DNA of 64,000 bases from Vibrio mediterranei (GTDB lineage Bacteria; Pseudomonadota; Gammaproteobacteria; Enterobacterales; Vibrionaceae). The position numbers were made by a program, and so were the translations under genes. The DNA lies in contig NZ_FLLQ01000013.1 in NCBI RefSeq assembly GCF_900088415.1, forward strand, positions 55,353 through 119,352. The letters are read 5' to 3'. Under the pieces are notes generated by a model. It did not search any database. It saw only the letters and a list, made by a program, of their open reading frames with translations, and was not told the origin of the DNA. Within the stretch, counting starts at the first letter, position 1. The number at the start of each line of letters is the position of its first letter. Shown here piece by piece: positions 25,990 through 34,839 of the stretch.

Positions 25990-26762
25990 GCGCCCCCCAC
26001 CATAAACAGGTTAAGTTGACTCAATGTTTCGTGTACCAGCGCGGTATAGCGGCTAGGAATGCCACTAACGGTCAGCAAGATACTAAACAAACCAAGCAAC
26101 ATGGTCATTGGGAAGCCAAGGGCGTAAACGTTTAGGCTGGGTGCCGCTCGGTTCATGACACCAAAACTGATGTTCGCCAATAGCATTGAGACGATTGCTG
26201 GCAACGCCAAAGCTAAGGCTGAAGCAAACATCCAACCAAACAAAGAAACGATATTGTCTAAAGAGGCGATGGTGATGCCAGAGCCGACCGGCCATACCAC
26301 AAAGCTCTGCACCAAAATATCAATGACCAGAAGATGCCCTTCGAGTGCAAGGAATAATAGCGTACACAGCAGCAAGAAAATTCGTCCCAAAATGGCAACG
26401 GAGAGTCCATTGACCGGGTCGTTCATGATCGCCATACCAAGCCCCATTTGTAGCGAGACGATTTGCCCTAGCATGGTGAAAATGGTGAAAAAAAGGTGCA
26501 GTATGAGTCCGAAAAAAAGTCCCCACATAGCCTGTTCAAAGGCCAAAAACAAAGAGGTCATCGACAGCAAATCAACGGCAGGCATTGCAGGCATAAGCGG
26601 TGCCGTGATCACCACAATCGATAAGGCAAGTAGGGCTCTGACCCATACTGGAATTAACGCATCACCGAAAAATGGCATGGCCAGAAAGGCAGCCCCAATC
26701 CTGAAAAAGGGCCACCATAACTGACCTAACCATTGAGATATTTCGGCGAACGTAATTTGCAT
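25986..26762 (-). CDS. fliR: Flagellar export gate protein FliR
   Basis: Part of the FliPQR export pore. The 258-residue hydrophobic protein has about six membrane segments, with QLWWPFFRIGAAFLAMPFFG near the N-terminus and MMLLGLFSILLTVSGIPSRY-like sequence near the end, as in FliR. It overlaps flhB by 4 bp and fliQ by one, so the operon is translationally coupled. Confidence 0.93.
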   Translation of the reverse strand: MQITFAEISQWLGQLWWPFFRIGAAFLAMPFFGDALIPVWVRALLALSIVVITAPLMPAMPAVDLLSMTSLFLAFEQAMWGLFFGLILHLFFTIFTMLGQIVSLQMGLGMAIMNDPVNGLSVAILGRIFLLLCTLLFLALEGHLLVIDILVQSFVVWPVGSGITIASLDNIVSLFGWMFASALALALPAIVSMLLANISFGVMNRAAPSLNVYALGFPMTMLLGLFSILLTVSGIPSRYTALVHETLSQLNLFMVGGA

Positions 26763-27031
26763 TAACCAATCATCCCTGGAATGTTATGGAACAAGAAGTC
26801 GAACAGCTCCATGATTTTGCGTAGCATCCAATGCCCGGCAAAAATGACCATCAACAGGGTGGCCAATAATTTGGGTAAAAAGCTGAGTGTTTGTTCTTGG
26901 ATTTGAGTTGCAGCTTGAAAAACCGCGATAACCAAACCCACAAGCAGTCCTGGCACTACCAGTACCATCACGATGCTGATGATGAGCCAGACGGCGTTTG
27001 AAAACAGAGTAACGGTCAGTTCTGGAGTCAT
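26762..27031 (-). CDS. fliQ: Flagellar export gate protein FliQ
   Basis: Small gate subunit, 89 residues, with two membrane helices (VWLIISIVMVLVVPGLLVGL and LLATLLMVIFAGHWMLRKI) and the family motif VAVFQAATQIQEQTLSF-type sequence (VIAVFQAATQIQEQTL) between them. Its length is the usual one. Stop overlaps the fliR start. Confidence 0.94.
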   Translation of the reverse strand: MTPELTVTLFSNAVWLIISIVMVLVVPGLLVGLVIAVFQAATQIQEQTLSFLPKLLATLLMVIFAGHWMLRKIMELFDFLFHNIPGMIG

Positions 27032-27042
27032 GATTCACGCTC

Positions 27043-27828
27043 TCATCCACTGCCAAAGCTGGCGGATAGGGTTCCGACTGTCATCGCCCAACCATCAACC
27101 AAAACGAATACCACCAATTTGAATGGTAATGAGACAATCAATGGCGAAAGCATCATCATACCCATTGCCATCAAGACACTTGCGACTACCAAATCTATGA
27201 TTAAAAAAGGAATAAACAACATGAAGCCGATCTGAAACGCGGTTTTTAGCTCACTGATCACAAAGGCCGGAAGAACAATAGCAAAGGAAATATCCTCCAC
27301 CTTTGAATCCACTGGTTCGTTGGCAATGCGCAGCATTTGTTCGAGTGAATTACGTTGAGTTTGTGCGAGCATAAAATTGCGTACCGGCTTTTCTGCTGTA
27401 GCAAAAGCTTGCATCAAAGTGATTTCGCCTTGGTCATAAGGAACGAAAGCGTGCTCATACACATCGCTCCAAACGGGCCGCATGATGAGGATGCTCAGAC
27501 TGAGTGCAATACCGATTAATACTCGGTTGGGGGGACTTTGTTGTAAGCCCAAAGCCTGACGCAAAATCGCTAACACGACAATGATGCGAGTGAAGCTGGT
27601 GGCCATCAAAATGAACGCAGGTAAAAAGCTCAAAGCTGTCATCAAGAGCAAGATTTGCAGCTTTACGCTGTATTCTTGTTCTGATTGACCATCGTTAACG
27701 GTTAGAAAAGTCAGCCCGTTATCCGCTAAAGCGGGATGAGCAAACAAACCGAGCATGACGATGACCAGGCCTATGAGGAGCAGGCGTAGGTTCGAAGGAT
27801 AAGCGATACCAGCTAAACGCAGTTTCAC
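27043..27828 (-). CDS. fliP: Flagellar export gate protein FliP
   Basis: Core of the export pore. The 261 residues include a cleavable-type signal sequence (LLLIGLVIVMLGLFAHPALA), the FliP signature LPAFILMATSFTRIIVVLAI followed by LRQALGLQQSPPN, and C-terminal PFLIIDLVVASVLMAMGMMM. No FliO gene lies beside it, as in other lateral clusters. 3 bp after fliN. Confidence 0.96.
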   Translation of the reverse strand: MKLRLAGIAYPSNLRLLLIGLVIVMLGLFAHPALADNGLTFLTVNDGQSEQEYSVKLQILLLMTALSFLPAFILMATSFTRIIVVLAILRQALGLQQSPPNRVLIGIALSLSILIMRPVWSDVYEHAFVPYDQGEITLMQAFATAEKPVRNFMLAQTQRNSLEQMLRIANEPVDSKVEDISFAIVLPAFVISELKTAFQIGFMLFIPFLIIDLVVASVLMAMGMMMLSPLIVSLPFKLVVFVLVDGWAMTVGTLSASFGSG

Positions 27829-27831
27829 GAG

Positions 27832-28200
27832 CTACTTACCCATAGAAGTGAGCGCAGAATCAACGACATCAATCAGTCTCAGGCCGTACTTTTCGTTGAC
27901 GACGACGACTTCGGCATGCCCCATTAGAGAACCATTAACCTTCACATCCAACGGTTCGCCATTTAGCTTATCAAGTTCGATAATACTGCCTTCACCGGCA
28001 GACATCAGATCGCCTAGTGCAACCTCTTTGCTGGCGACTTCAAGCGTCACGGTGACGGGAATATTTTTGAAGAAGCTAAGATCTCGCTCAGATTGAACTG
28101 GAGCGGCCATAGGGGCGTCGGTATCAAAGTCCTCAAGTTGAAAGTCATCGAAGCGCAGTTCGTCACCGTCGAAGACACTTTGTTCTGGCGAATCGCTCAT
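27832..28200 (-). CDS. fliN: Motor switch protein FliN
   Basis: C-ring component. The 122 residues end in the SpoA domain with PVTVTLEVASKEVALGDLMS, GSIIELDKLNGEPLDVKVNG and GHAEVVVVNEKYGLRLIDVV, close to other FliN proteins. The N-terminal 40 residues are acidic. Start overlaps the fliM stop by 4 bp. Confidence 0.95.
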   Translation of the reverse strand: MSDSPEQSVFDGDELRFDDFQLEDFDTDAPMAAPVQSERDLSFFKNIPVTVTLEVASKEVALGDLMSAGEGSIIELDKLNGEPLDVKVNGSLMGHAEVVVVNEKYGLRLIDVVDSALTSMGK

Positions 28201-29015
28201 CGGTTGGTTTCCTTATCATCATTTAAAATTAAAACGAGTTGTCCTTCTTGTTCTGCCACGCGCCCTGTGAATAGGGTCTCTTTACCAATGTTCACTGGAG
28301 CGTTATTGAGCAGTTCAATAGGGAGAATGTCGTCGGCTTTGAGTTTGAGTACTTGTGTTAAAGGCAACACGGTCTTACTCAATTGAACATTCAATCGGAC
28401 TGGGGTTTTATGCAAGGCATGATTGAAGTCACTTGCCATATGTGGATTGGGTGTTAATTCCAGTTCGTCGATTAGCGTCTGAATCAGGGCACTGTCTAGT
28501 GTGATGGCTAATAGAGCTTGTTGGTTACGCACATGAATGGATAGCGTGGCAGTAATGCCAATACCCGGAATAACCTCAAATTCATGTTGTTTCCATGCGG
28601 TTTCTGGCGCTATCCATTGCGAGGTGCACTTGGCAATGCGCTGTAATAGTCGCAAGTCGCTATTGGTGAGCTCCCCACCGCTGCGTTCCATGCTAGTGCT
28701 ATAAAATTGGTCAGATAAGCGCATTAGCATGGTGGACTCCATCGACACATAGAGCATGCCGTCGTCGCTATGTTTGAGCACTGAAACACTGGTGACATCT
28801 ACGTTGGTTTGCGGTAGTTCCGTAAGCGAAACATGGTCCAATTCGACTAACACTTGTTGTGTTTTCAACCAAGCTTGTAGTTCAAGGCTTAGCTGTTGGC
28901 ATGAGTTAATCAATAGCTCTTCGAGCTTATTGCGAATGATATGAATGGGTTTACCTAATAATTCCACATTAAGAGTTTGAACCTGTTCAGGCATCTCTGT
29001 TTTTTGCATATCCAT
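28197..29015 (-). CDS. fliM: Motor switch protein FliM, short form without CheY-docking peptide
   Basis: First gene of the fliMNPQR-flhBA-lafV operon, encoding 272 residues against about 330 in polar or E. coli FliM. The C-terminal SpoA region is present (FNHALHKTPVRLNVQLSKTV, LPLTQVLKLKADDILPIELL, TLFTGRVAEQEGQLVLIL). The N-terminal LSQDEIDALL-type peptide that binds CheY-P in classical FliM is absent: the protein starts MDMQKTEMPEQVQTLNVELL. The middle domain is also diverged. Lateral FliM proteins are generally short; the call rests on the SpoA region and gene order. Confidence 0.85.
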   Translation of the reverse strand: MDMQKTEMPEQVQTLNVELLGKPIHIIRNKLEELLINSCQQLSLELQAWLKTQQVLVELDHVSLTELPQTNVDVTSVSVLKHSDDGMLYVSMESTMLMRLSDQFYSTSMERSGGELTNSDLRLLQRIAKCTSQWIAPETAWKQHEFEVIPGIGITATLSIHVRNQQALLAITLDSALIQTLIDELELTPNPHMASDFNHALHKTPVRLNVQLSKTVLPLTQVLKLKADDILPIELLNNAPVNIGKETLFTGRVAEQEGQLVLILNDDKETNR

Positions 29016-29399
29016 ATCTTTACCAAACGTAATCTGAGTGGGGTTTCATTTGTAATTATGTGTTGCTATTTAATAACAAAGCGTCATTTTTCGTCAGTCT
29101 ACTCTGGTTTTTTTATTTATTTTTAGCCCTCTAATGTAAATTTGTGAACTTGGTTCATATGTTTGTTTTCGCTATATAAAGCATCTTTAAATATAAAATA
29201 AATACAGGTAGCTTAATTAAATAATAATTATATTTCATGGGCAAAATAGCGACTAAATAATGCGCACAGCCCTTATATAGCAACAATCAGAGTGAGTATT
29301 TTATCTAAATTTATGTTTTATAACGCCTATCAAGGAATTTTATAAAACGTCTCTCTCATATGAAAGTAGGCTTCTATGTATTATGTGAAAGAGATATAG
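29016..29399. promoter_or_regulatory. AT-rich divergent region between fliM and motY-lafK
   Basis: 384 bp of markedly AT-rich DNA with no ORF. It must hold the promoters of the fliM operon and of motY-lafK, the top of the lateral cascade. No clear sigma-54 element or strong -35/-10 pair is seen; AT-richness like this is common in H-NS-silenced promoters. Confidence 0.5.
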
Positions 29400-30404
29400 A
29401 TGGACAGCAATATGATCTATGGCTTAGTTAAAAAATATTATTTCTCATTATGTCGAGATTTTTCTCGGTCAAGAGAATGTAAAATACAAATTCACACTTT
29501 CGCTGTTAATAAGATGTACCCATTGGTGTTATTAATGGGGATGTTTTTTGGGATTAAGATCTCACACGCAGCGGAAGTAAATATTCCGATGGATTTGGTT
29601 AATTGGCAATTTGTAGAGGGAGAATTTGAGTGCCAGCTTGTTCAGACCTTGCCAAATAATAGGGGGAAGTTTTATTTCCACGCGGAACCTAATAACCAAC
29701 TGTCGGCAGTTCTGCATTTACCTAACAATAACATCAAACAAGCACAGCTATTTCAGTTGTCAGCACCATGGCATACCCCAGTGCAACACACCATGATCGA
29801 TGATGCTGCAAAAACAACGCGTGGCTACGCCATCTTTGATGTGGATATTGATGTTTTATTAGCAGCCACCACTCGTGGGGCTTGGATCAGAGTGAGCTCT
29901 GTGCAAGCTGCCAATCAAGTAGGTGATGCCTTTGTTTTACCTTCCACTCGAATTGAATCGGCGTACTTTAGCTTCAATCAGTGCCGTTCCAAATTACCTG
30001 AAATGAGCTACAGCCAAGCGAGAGATGTGGTGCTGAAGTTTGATTTTGGCCAACGAGTGGTCACCAGTGAACAGCGTCAAACACTGCAATCATTAGCCAG
30101 CTATATCAAAGCAGATGGCCACATATCAAAAGTGCTGGTGGATGGACACACGGATAATGTCGGTTCGTCATTGAGCAACCTACAGGTGTCACGAGTACGC
30201 GCCGATGACGTCGCCAGTGTACTCACTGAGTTAGGAACGCCAGCCAAACTGATCGAAGTACGAGCCCATGGTGCCCGTTACCCAGTGAGCAGCAATGAGA
30301 CTGAGTTTGGTCAAGCTAAGAACCGCCGAGTTACGGTTCGAGTGGTTCGTCATCCCTCCAACAACACAGCGTCTTCAACGGATCTGAAGACGGAGGTTCA
30401 GTAA
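29400..30404 (+). CDS. motY: Lateral motor protein MotY
   Basis: Periplasmic T-ring-type protein that helps stators engage. The C-terminal 130 residues form an OmpA-like peptidoglycan-binding domain (LKFDFGQRVVTSEQRQTLQS, VLVDGHTDNVGSSLSNLQVS, KNRRVTVRVVRH). The N-terminal MotY domain has PMDLVNWQFVEGEFECQL. The signal peptide (YPLVLLMGMFFGIKISHAAE) begins at about residue 40 of the ORF; ATG 29400 has GAAAGAG upstream, whereas ATG 29514, which would place the signal at the N-terminus, has no evident ribosome site. The start is uncertain. Stop abuts lafK. Confidence 0.88.
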   Translation: MDSNMIYGLVKKYYFSLCRDFSRSRECKIQIHTFAVNKMYPLVLLMGMFFGIKISHAAEVNIPMDLVNWQFVEGEFECQLVQTLPNNRGKFYFHAEPNNQLSAVLHLPNNNIKQAQLFQLSAPWHTPVQHTMIDDAAKTTRGYAIFDVDIDVLLAATTRGAWIRVSSVQAANQVGDAFVLPSTRIESAYFSFNQCRSKLPEMSYSQARDVVLKFDFGQRVVTSEQRQTLQSLASYIKADGHISKVLVDGHTDNVGSSLSNLQVSRVRADDVASVLTELGTPAKLIEVRAHGARYPVSSNETEFGQAKNRRVTVRVVRHPSNNTASSTDLKTEVQ

Positions 30405-31733
30405 ATGAAAAAGGATATTCTCTACGTTGAGCCTTGTGAGCAAAACGCTCAACCTATTATCGACCTATTAACGGAGCAGGGCTTTAGCGTAAATCATGTT
30501 CGAACTGGTCGTTCGGCACTGTTAGCCACTTCAAGCTCCATCAGTTTAGTCAGCTCCAATCTGCCCGATATGAGTATTCGTGAGTGGATTGCCTGTCATC
30601 AGCGAAAAGCTAACCCTGGTGTGGCCATTGCCATCGTCGAACAAGACCAAGGTATATTAGCCGCAGAAGCGATGAAGGCGGGGGCGACAGATTACTTGCT
30701 GCGTCCATTTGAAGCAGCGCAACTGGTTAACTTGATTCGTCGCGTTGAAGCGCTAGAGAAGCCAATGGCCAATATTGTGGCGGAATCTTGGCGAAGCAAA
30801 CAAGTTTTGCAATTGGCGCACCGTGCGGCGTGCACCAGTGCTAGTGTGTTGATTACTGGGGAATCGGGTACCGGCAAAGAAGTACTCGCTCGTTACGTCC
30901 ACGATCAATCGCCTCGCGCACAGCAGCCTTTTGTAGCCGTTAACTGTGCCGCTATTCCTGAATCCATGCTAGAAGCCGTACTGTTTGGTCATGTGAAAGG
31001 AGCATTTACCGGCGCAACGGGTTCACAAACCGGTAAGTTTGAAGAAGCTAACGGTGGCACAATCTTGCTAGACGAAATTGGCGAAATGTCACCAGCCGTT
31101 CAAGCTAAGTTACTGCGAGTACTTCAGGAGAGAGAAGTGGAGCGCGTGGGTAGCCATAAGTCGATTGCTTTAGATATTCGAGTGATTGCGGCCACTAATA
31201 AAGATCTTCGCGAAGAGGTTCAAAAAGGGACGTTTAGAGAAGACTTGTATTACCGCTTAGACGTATTGCCGCTGCATTGGCCGCCACTTCGTGATCGTAA
31301 AGATGACATCCTACCTATTAGCCAATTCTTTATTAATAAATACAAAGAGCAAGCCAATTGCTACTTATCTGAAGATGCGCAGCAAGCGCTTAGTCAATAC
31401 CACTGGCCCGGCAATATTCGTGAATTAGAGAATGTGATCCAACGTGCGCTCGTCATGCGCCACGGCGACTATATTACGGCTCACGACTTGATGTTGCCGA
31501 TTGAGATCCCTGCTTTTAATCCTGTGGTGTCCAATGAAAACCTAATGGGACACGTGGAAGTCAAAAAGCAGGCAGAATTCCAATTTATCTTAGAAAAACT
31601 ACGTCAATTTGGCGGAAACCGAACTAAAACGGCGGACGCTCTAGGGGTTTCTACGCGAGCACTGCGCTACAAATTAGCTGCGATGCGAGAGCAAGGAATC
31701 GATCTACAGTCAGCCATTGGCTCGGCTGCGTAA
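30405..31733 (+). CDS. lafK: Lateral flagellar sigma-54 activator LafK
   Basis: Enhancer-binding protein that activates lateral early genes with RpoN. The 442 residues have an N-terminal receiver-like domain (1-120), a central AAA+ domain with Walker A GESGTGKE (about 151-158), GAFTGA loop (199-204) and Walker B ILLDEIGEM, and a C-terminal Fis-type HTH (GGNRTKTADALGVSTRALRY). The receiver is degenerate: acidic-pocket residues are Glu9/Pro10, the phospho-acceptor Asp is Ser at about 50 (ISLVSSNLPDM), and the Lys of the KPF motif is Arg (LLRPFE). It is therefore unlikely to be phosphorylated. It starts right after motY. Confidence 0.94.
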   Translation: MKKDILYVEPCEQNAQPIIDLLTEQGFSVNHVRTGRSALLATSSSISLVSSNLPDMSIREWIACHQRKANPGVAIAIVEQDQGILAAEAMKAGATDYLLRPFEAAQLVNLIRRVEALEKPMANIVAESWRSKQVLQLAHRAACTSASVLITGESGTGKEVLARYVHDQSPRAQQPFVAVNCAAIPESMLEAVLFGHVKGAFTGATGSQTGKFEEANGGTILLDEIGEMSPAVQAKLLRVLQEREVERVGSHKSIALDIRVIAATNKDLREEVQKGTFREDLYYRLDVLPLHWPPLRDRKDDILPISQFFINKYKEQANCYLSEDAQQALSQYHWPGNIRELENVIQRALVMRHGDYITAHDLMLPIEIPAFNPVVSNENLMGHVEVKKQAEFQFILEKLRQFGGNRTKTADALGVSTRALRYKLAAMREQGIDLQSAIGSAA

Positions 31734-31745
31734 AGGAGAAATTTG

Positions 31746-32102
31746 ATGGCGATGCAACCTATAAATAACGCGTTATCCGCAGAGCAATTAATGCTGACAA
31801 AAATGCAGGTAATGCAGCAGCACGTGCAGCCTGATTTTGTGGTGTCCAATAACCCAATCGATGTGAACAAGGTTAATGAACCGATGGCATTTTCTGGTGC
31901 AATGAAAAATGTGCTTGATATGGTGAACCAACATCAATCTACGGCATCACAGAAAATCACAGCAGTAGAGACTGGGGAGAGTGATGATCTTGTTGGAGCC
32001 ATGATTGCTAGCCAGAAAGCGAGCTTATCGTTTTCTGCCCTAATGCAAGTTCGCAACAAGGTAGTTGCGTCCTTTGAAGATATTATGAAGATGCCGGTGT
32101 AG
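31746..32102 (+). CDS. fliE: MS-ring/rod adaptor FliE
   Basis: Small junction protein between MS ring and rod. ATG 31746 has AAGGAG 7 bp upstream and gives 118 residues; a TTG at 31743 is less likely. The C-terminal family signature MIASQKASLSFSALMQVRNK followed by VVASFEDIMKMPV is clear. It is first of fliEFGHIJ and may be read through from motY-lafK (12 bp gap). Confidence 0.92.
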   Translation: MAMQPINNALSAEQLMLTKMQVMQQHVQPDFVVSNNPIDVNKVNEPMAFSGAMKNVLDMVNQHQSTASQKITAVETGESDDLVGAMIASQKASLSFSALMQVRNKVVASFEDIMKMPV

Positions 32103-32105
32103 AAC

Positions 32106-33854
32106 ATGTCAGAATTAGCACCTCAAACTGTGGCGGCAGCGGGACCAATCGATGTTGCCCCCAAAACAGCAAGCTCATCGAATATGAACGATATCAACGC
32201 CAAGGTGAAGCAGCTGTGGTCAAGTTCGCAGCGTAACTTGGTATTGTCAGCAGTACTGGCTGCTATTGTTGCAGCCATTATTGTGGTGGCGCTGTGGAGT
32301 TCTTCGCAAAGTTATCGTCCGCTATACAGCCAACAAGAACGTTTTGATATTGGTGAAATTGTCTCGGTATTAGAGTCCGAAGGTATTGCCTATCGACTGC
32401 AAGAGCAGAACGGCCAAGTGTTAGTCGCAGAAGGTCAAGTGGCTAAAATCCGTATGTTATTGGCGGCGAAGGGCGTTAAAGCTCAACTGCCAACCGGATT
32501 GGACTCACTTAAAGAAGACAGTTCTTTGGGAACGAGCCAGTTCATGGAAAATGCCCGTTACCGTCATGGACTCGAAGGTGAACTAGTACGCACCATCATT
32601 TCTCTTAATGCTATCTCTAATGCCCGTGTTCACTTAGCCATTCCAAGACAGACATTGTTTGTTCGCCAACAAGGTGAAGAGCCGTCGGCGTCGGTGATGA
32701 TTGAGCTTAAGCCGGGTGAAGATCTGAAACCTGACCAAGTCGAAGCCATCATCAACTTGGTGGTGGGTAGTGTAACGGGAATGAAGCCAGAGTTTGTTTC
32801 GGTTATTGACCAATATGGCCGTCTGTTGAGCGCTGATGTTGGCTCGGCAGAAGCAGGTAAGGTCAATGCGAAATATCTGGAATATCAAAAGAACGTTGAA
32901 AAGCAGATCATTCAACGGGCGGCAGATATGCTTACGCCGATTGTAGGTCCGAGTAACTATCGTGTTCAGGTTGCGGCGGATATGGACTTCAGTCGAGTGG
33001 AAGAAACGCAAGAAATCCTCGACACCAATCCGGTGGTGCGAAACGAGCACAGTATTCAGAACAATACCATTGATAAAATAGCACTTGGTATTCCGGGCTC
33101 TCTGAGTAATCAACCGCCAGTTACAGGGGAAGTGCCAACCAATGATAGTCAAAATACTAATGCACGCAGTGAGCTAAATCGTCAGTACGCGGTAGGCAGC
33201 AGCGTGCGCCGTACTCAATATCAGCAAGGTCAAATTGCTAAGCTAAGTGTCTCTGTACTGCTTAATGAAAGTGCGGCACCAAATGGTACGGCATGGACAC
33301 CAGCCGAACGCGCACAAATATCAACGATGATCACCGATGCTGTAGGTATCTCCGCCGATCGTGGAGACAGCTTGAGCCTAATGAGCTTTAACTTCACCCC
33401 AATTGAAATCGAAGCGCCACCGGCTATGCCGTGGTGGCAAGACCCGACAGTGCAACAGCCTCTGCGTTATGTCATTGGCGGTATGCTCGGAATGGCGATG
33501 ATCTTCTTTGTACTTCGCCCATTGATTATGCACCTCACAGGAGCGGACAAGCGTGGTAACGAACTTGAATTCGCTGAGCCTCAAGAAGAGGAATACCAAG
33601 AGAATATTCAGACTCGCGAAGAGCGCGAACGTGAAGAGATGCTCAATCGTCGATTGTCTGAGAAAGGCATAGAATCCACCTCTTCAGGTCTTGATGCTAG
33701 CAGTGACATGCTGCCCCCTCCAGGGTCGCCGTTGGAAATTCAACTTAAACATCTACAGCTTATTGCCAATGAAGAGCCTGAGCGCGTAGCGGAAGTACTT
33801 AAACAATGGGTAAATGTGAATGAAAACAGCACAGTCAACGCCAGCAACGCTTAG
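32106..33854 (+). CDS. fliF: Flagellar MS-ring protein FliF
   Basis: Forms the MS ring. The 582 residues have two membrane helices (about 40-60, LVLSAVLAAIVAAIIVVALW; and about 452-472, YVIGGMLGMAMIFFVLRPLI) flanking the periplasmic ring-building domains, with YRPLYSQQERFDIGEIVSVL and ENARYRHGLEGELVRTIISL as family hallmarks. The C-terminal tail (NEEPERVAEVLKQWVNV) is the FliG-binding segment. It overlaps fliG by 35 bp. Confidence 0.96.
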   Translation: MSELAPQTVAAAGPIDVAPKTASSSNMNDINAKVKQLWSSSQRNLVLSAVLAAIVAAIIVVALWSSSQSYRPLYSQQERFDIGEIVSVLESEGIAYRLQEQNGQVLVAEGQVAKIRMLLAAKGVKAQLPTGLDSLKEDSSLGTSQFMENARYRHGLEGELVRTIISLNAISNARVHLAIPRQTLFVRQQGEEPSASVMIELKPGEDLKPDQVEAIINLVVGSVTGMKPEFVSVIDQYGRLLSADVGSAEAGKVNAKYLEYQKNVEKQIIQRAADMLTPIVGPSNYRVQVAADMDFSRVEETQEILDTNPVVRNEHSIQNNTIDKIALGIPGSLSNQPPVTGEVPTNDSQNTNARSELNRQYAVGSSVRRTQYQQGQIAKLSVSVLLNESAAPNGTAWTPAERAQISTMITDAVGISADRGDSLSLMSFNFTPIEIEAPPAMPWWQDPTVQQPLRYVIGGMLGMAMIFFVLRPLIMHLTGADKRGNELEFAEPQEEEYQENIQTREEREREEMLNRRLSEKGIESTSSGLDASSDMLPPPGSPLEIQLKHLQLIANEEPERVAEVLKQWVNVNENSTVNASNA

Positions 33855-34836
33855 TCATGTTGAGAAAACCGCTCTTGTGCTCTTAGGTATGGGAGAGGAC
33901 GCCGCTGCTCAGGTGCTGCGTCATTTCTCTCGCGATGAAACACAGCGTGTCACCCGAGCGATGGCACGCCTAAGTGGCATCAAAAGTGATAATGCCAAAG
34001 GGGTGATTCAACACTTCTTCGAAGACTTTAGACAGCACAGTGGTATTCGTGGTGCCTCAAAAGAATACCTGTCGAACACATTGCGTAAAGCTCTGGGGAA
34101 TGATTTAGCTAAGGGATTACTTAATAACCTGTATGGTGATGAAATTCGCAATAACATGCAGCGATTGCAATGGGTTGATGCGGAGATCTTGTCGAGATTT
34201 GTAGCGAAAGAGCACCCACAGATGCAGGCTATATTCTTAGCGTATTTACCTCCAGAGACCTCATCGGCGGTACTGAGTTACCTTCCTGCAGATTATCATG
34301 ATGAGCTGCTGTATCGCATTGCTCGCTTACAAGATATTGACCATCAAGTGGCAGCGGATCTTAACGAATTAATAGAACGCTGTATTGAGCAGGTCTCAGT
34401 AAGTCAAAGTGCACCTATGTCTGGCGTTAAACAAGTGGCTGACATCATCAACCGTTTCTCGGGTGACCGAGCAATGTTGATGGAAATGCTCAAACTGCAT
34501 GATGAAGACGTCGTCAGTGAAATTGAAGAGAACATGTTCGACTTTATGGTGCTAGGTAGGCAGCGTGAAGACACCATGGATACGTTGGTCCAGCAAGTAC
34601 CAATTGAGCTTTGGGCGGTGGCGTTAAAAGGGGCGGAAATTACCTTGCAGCAAGCGATCAAACGTTCGATGCCACAGCGTATGGTTAAAGCACTGGAAGA
34701 CGATATGCAATTGCGCGGCGCAGTGCCTGTTAGTGCGGTTGAGCGTGCTCGCAATGACATTATGCAGATCATCAAAGAGCTATCGGAAGCAGGCGAGATC
34801 GAGTTGTCGCTATACCAAGAGCAGACGGTGGAGTAA
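33820..34836 (+). CDS. fliG: Motor switch protein FliG
   Basis: C-ring torque protein, 338 residues. FliGN binds FliF; FliGM carries KEHPQMQAIFLAYLPPETSS (the EHPQ motif, about 127-146); FliGC has the stator-facing charged helix region EENMFDFMVLGRQREDTMDT and QQVPIELWAVALKGAE. The gene starts inside fliF (35-bp overlap), implying translational coupling. Confidence 0.95.
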   Translation: MKTAQSTPATLSHVEKTALVLLGMGEDAAAQVLRHFSRDETQRVTRAMARLSGIKSDNAKGVIQHFFEDFRQHSGIRGASKEYLSNTLRKALGNDLAKGLLNNLYGDEIRNNMQRLQWVDAEILSRFVAKEHPQMQAIFLAYLPPETSSAVLSYLPADYHDELLYRIARLQDIDHQVAADLNELIERCIEQVSVSQSAPMSGVKQVADIINRFSGDRAMLMEMLKLHDEDVVSEIEENMFDFMVLGRQREDTMDTLVQQVPIELWAVALKGAEITLQQAIKRSMPQRMVKALEDDMQLRGAVPVSAVERARNDIMQIIKELSEAGEIELSLYQEQTVE

Positions 34837-34839
34837 GCC

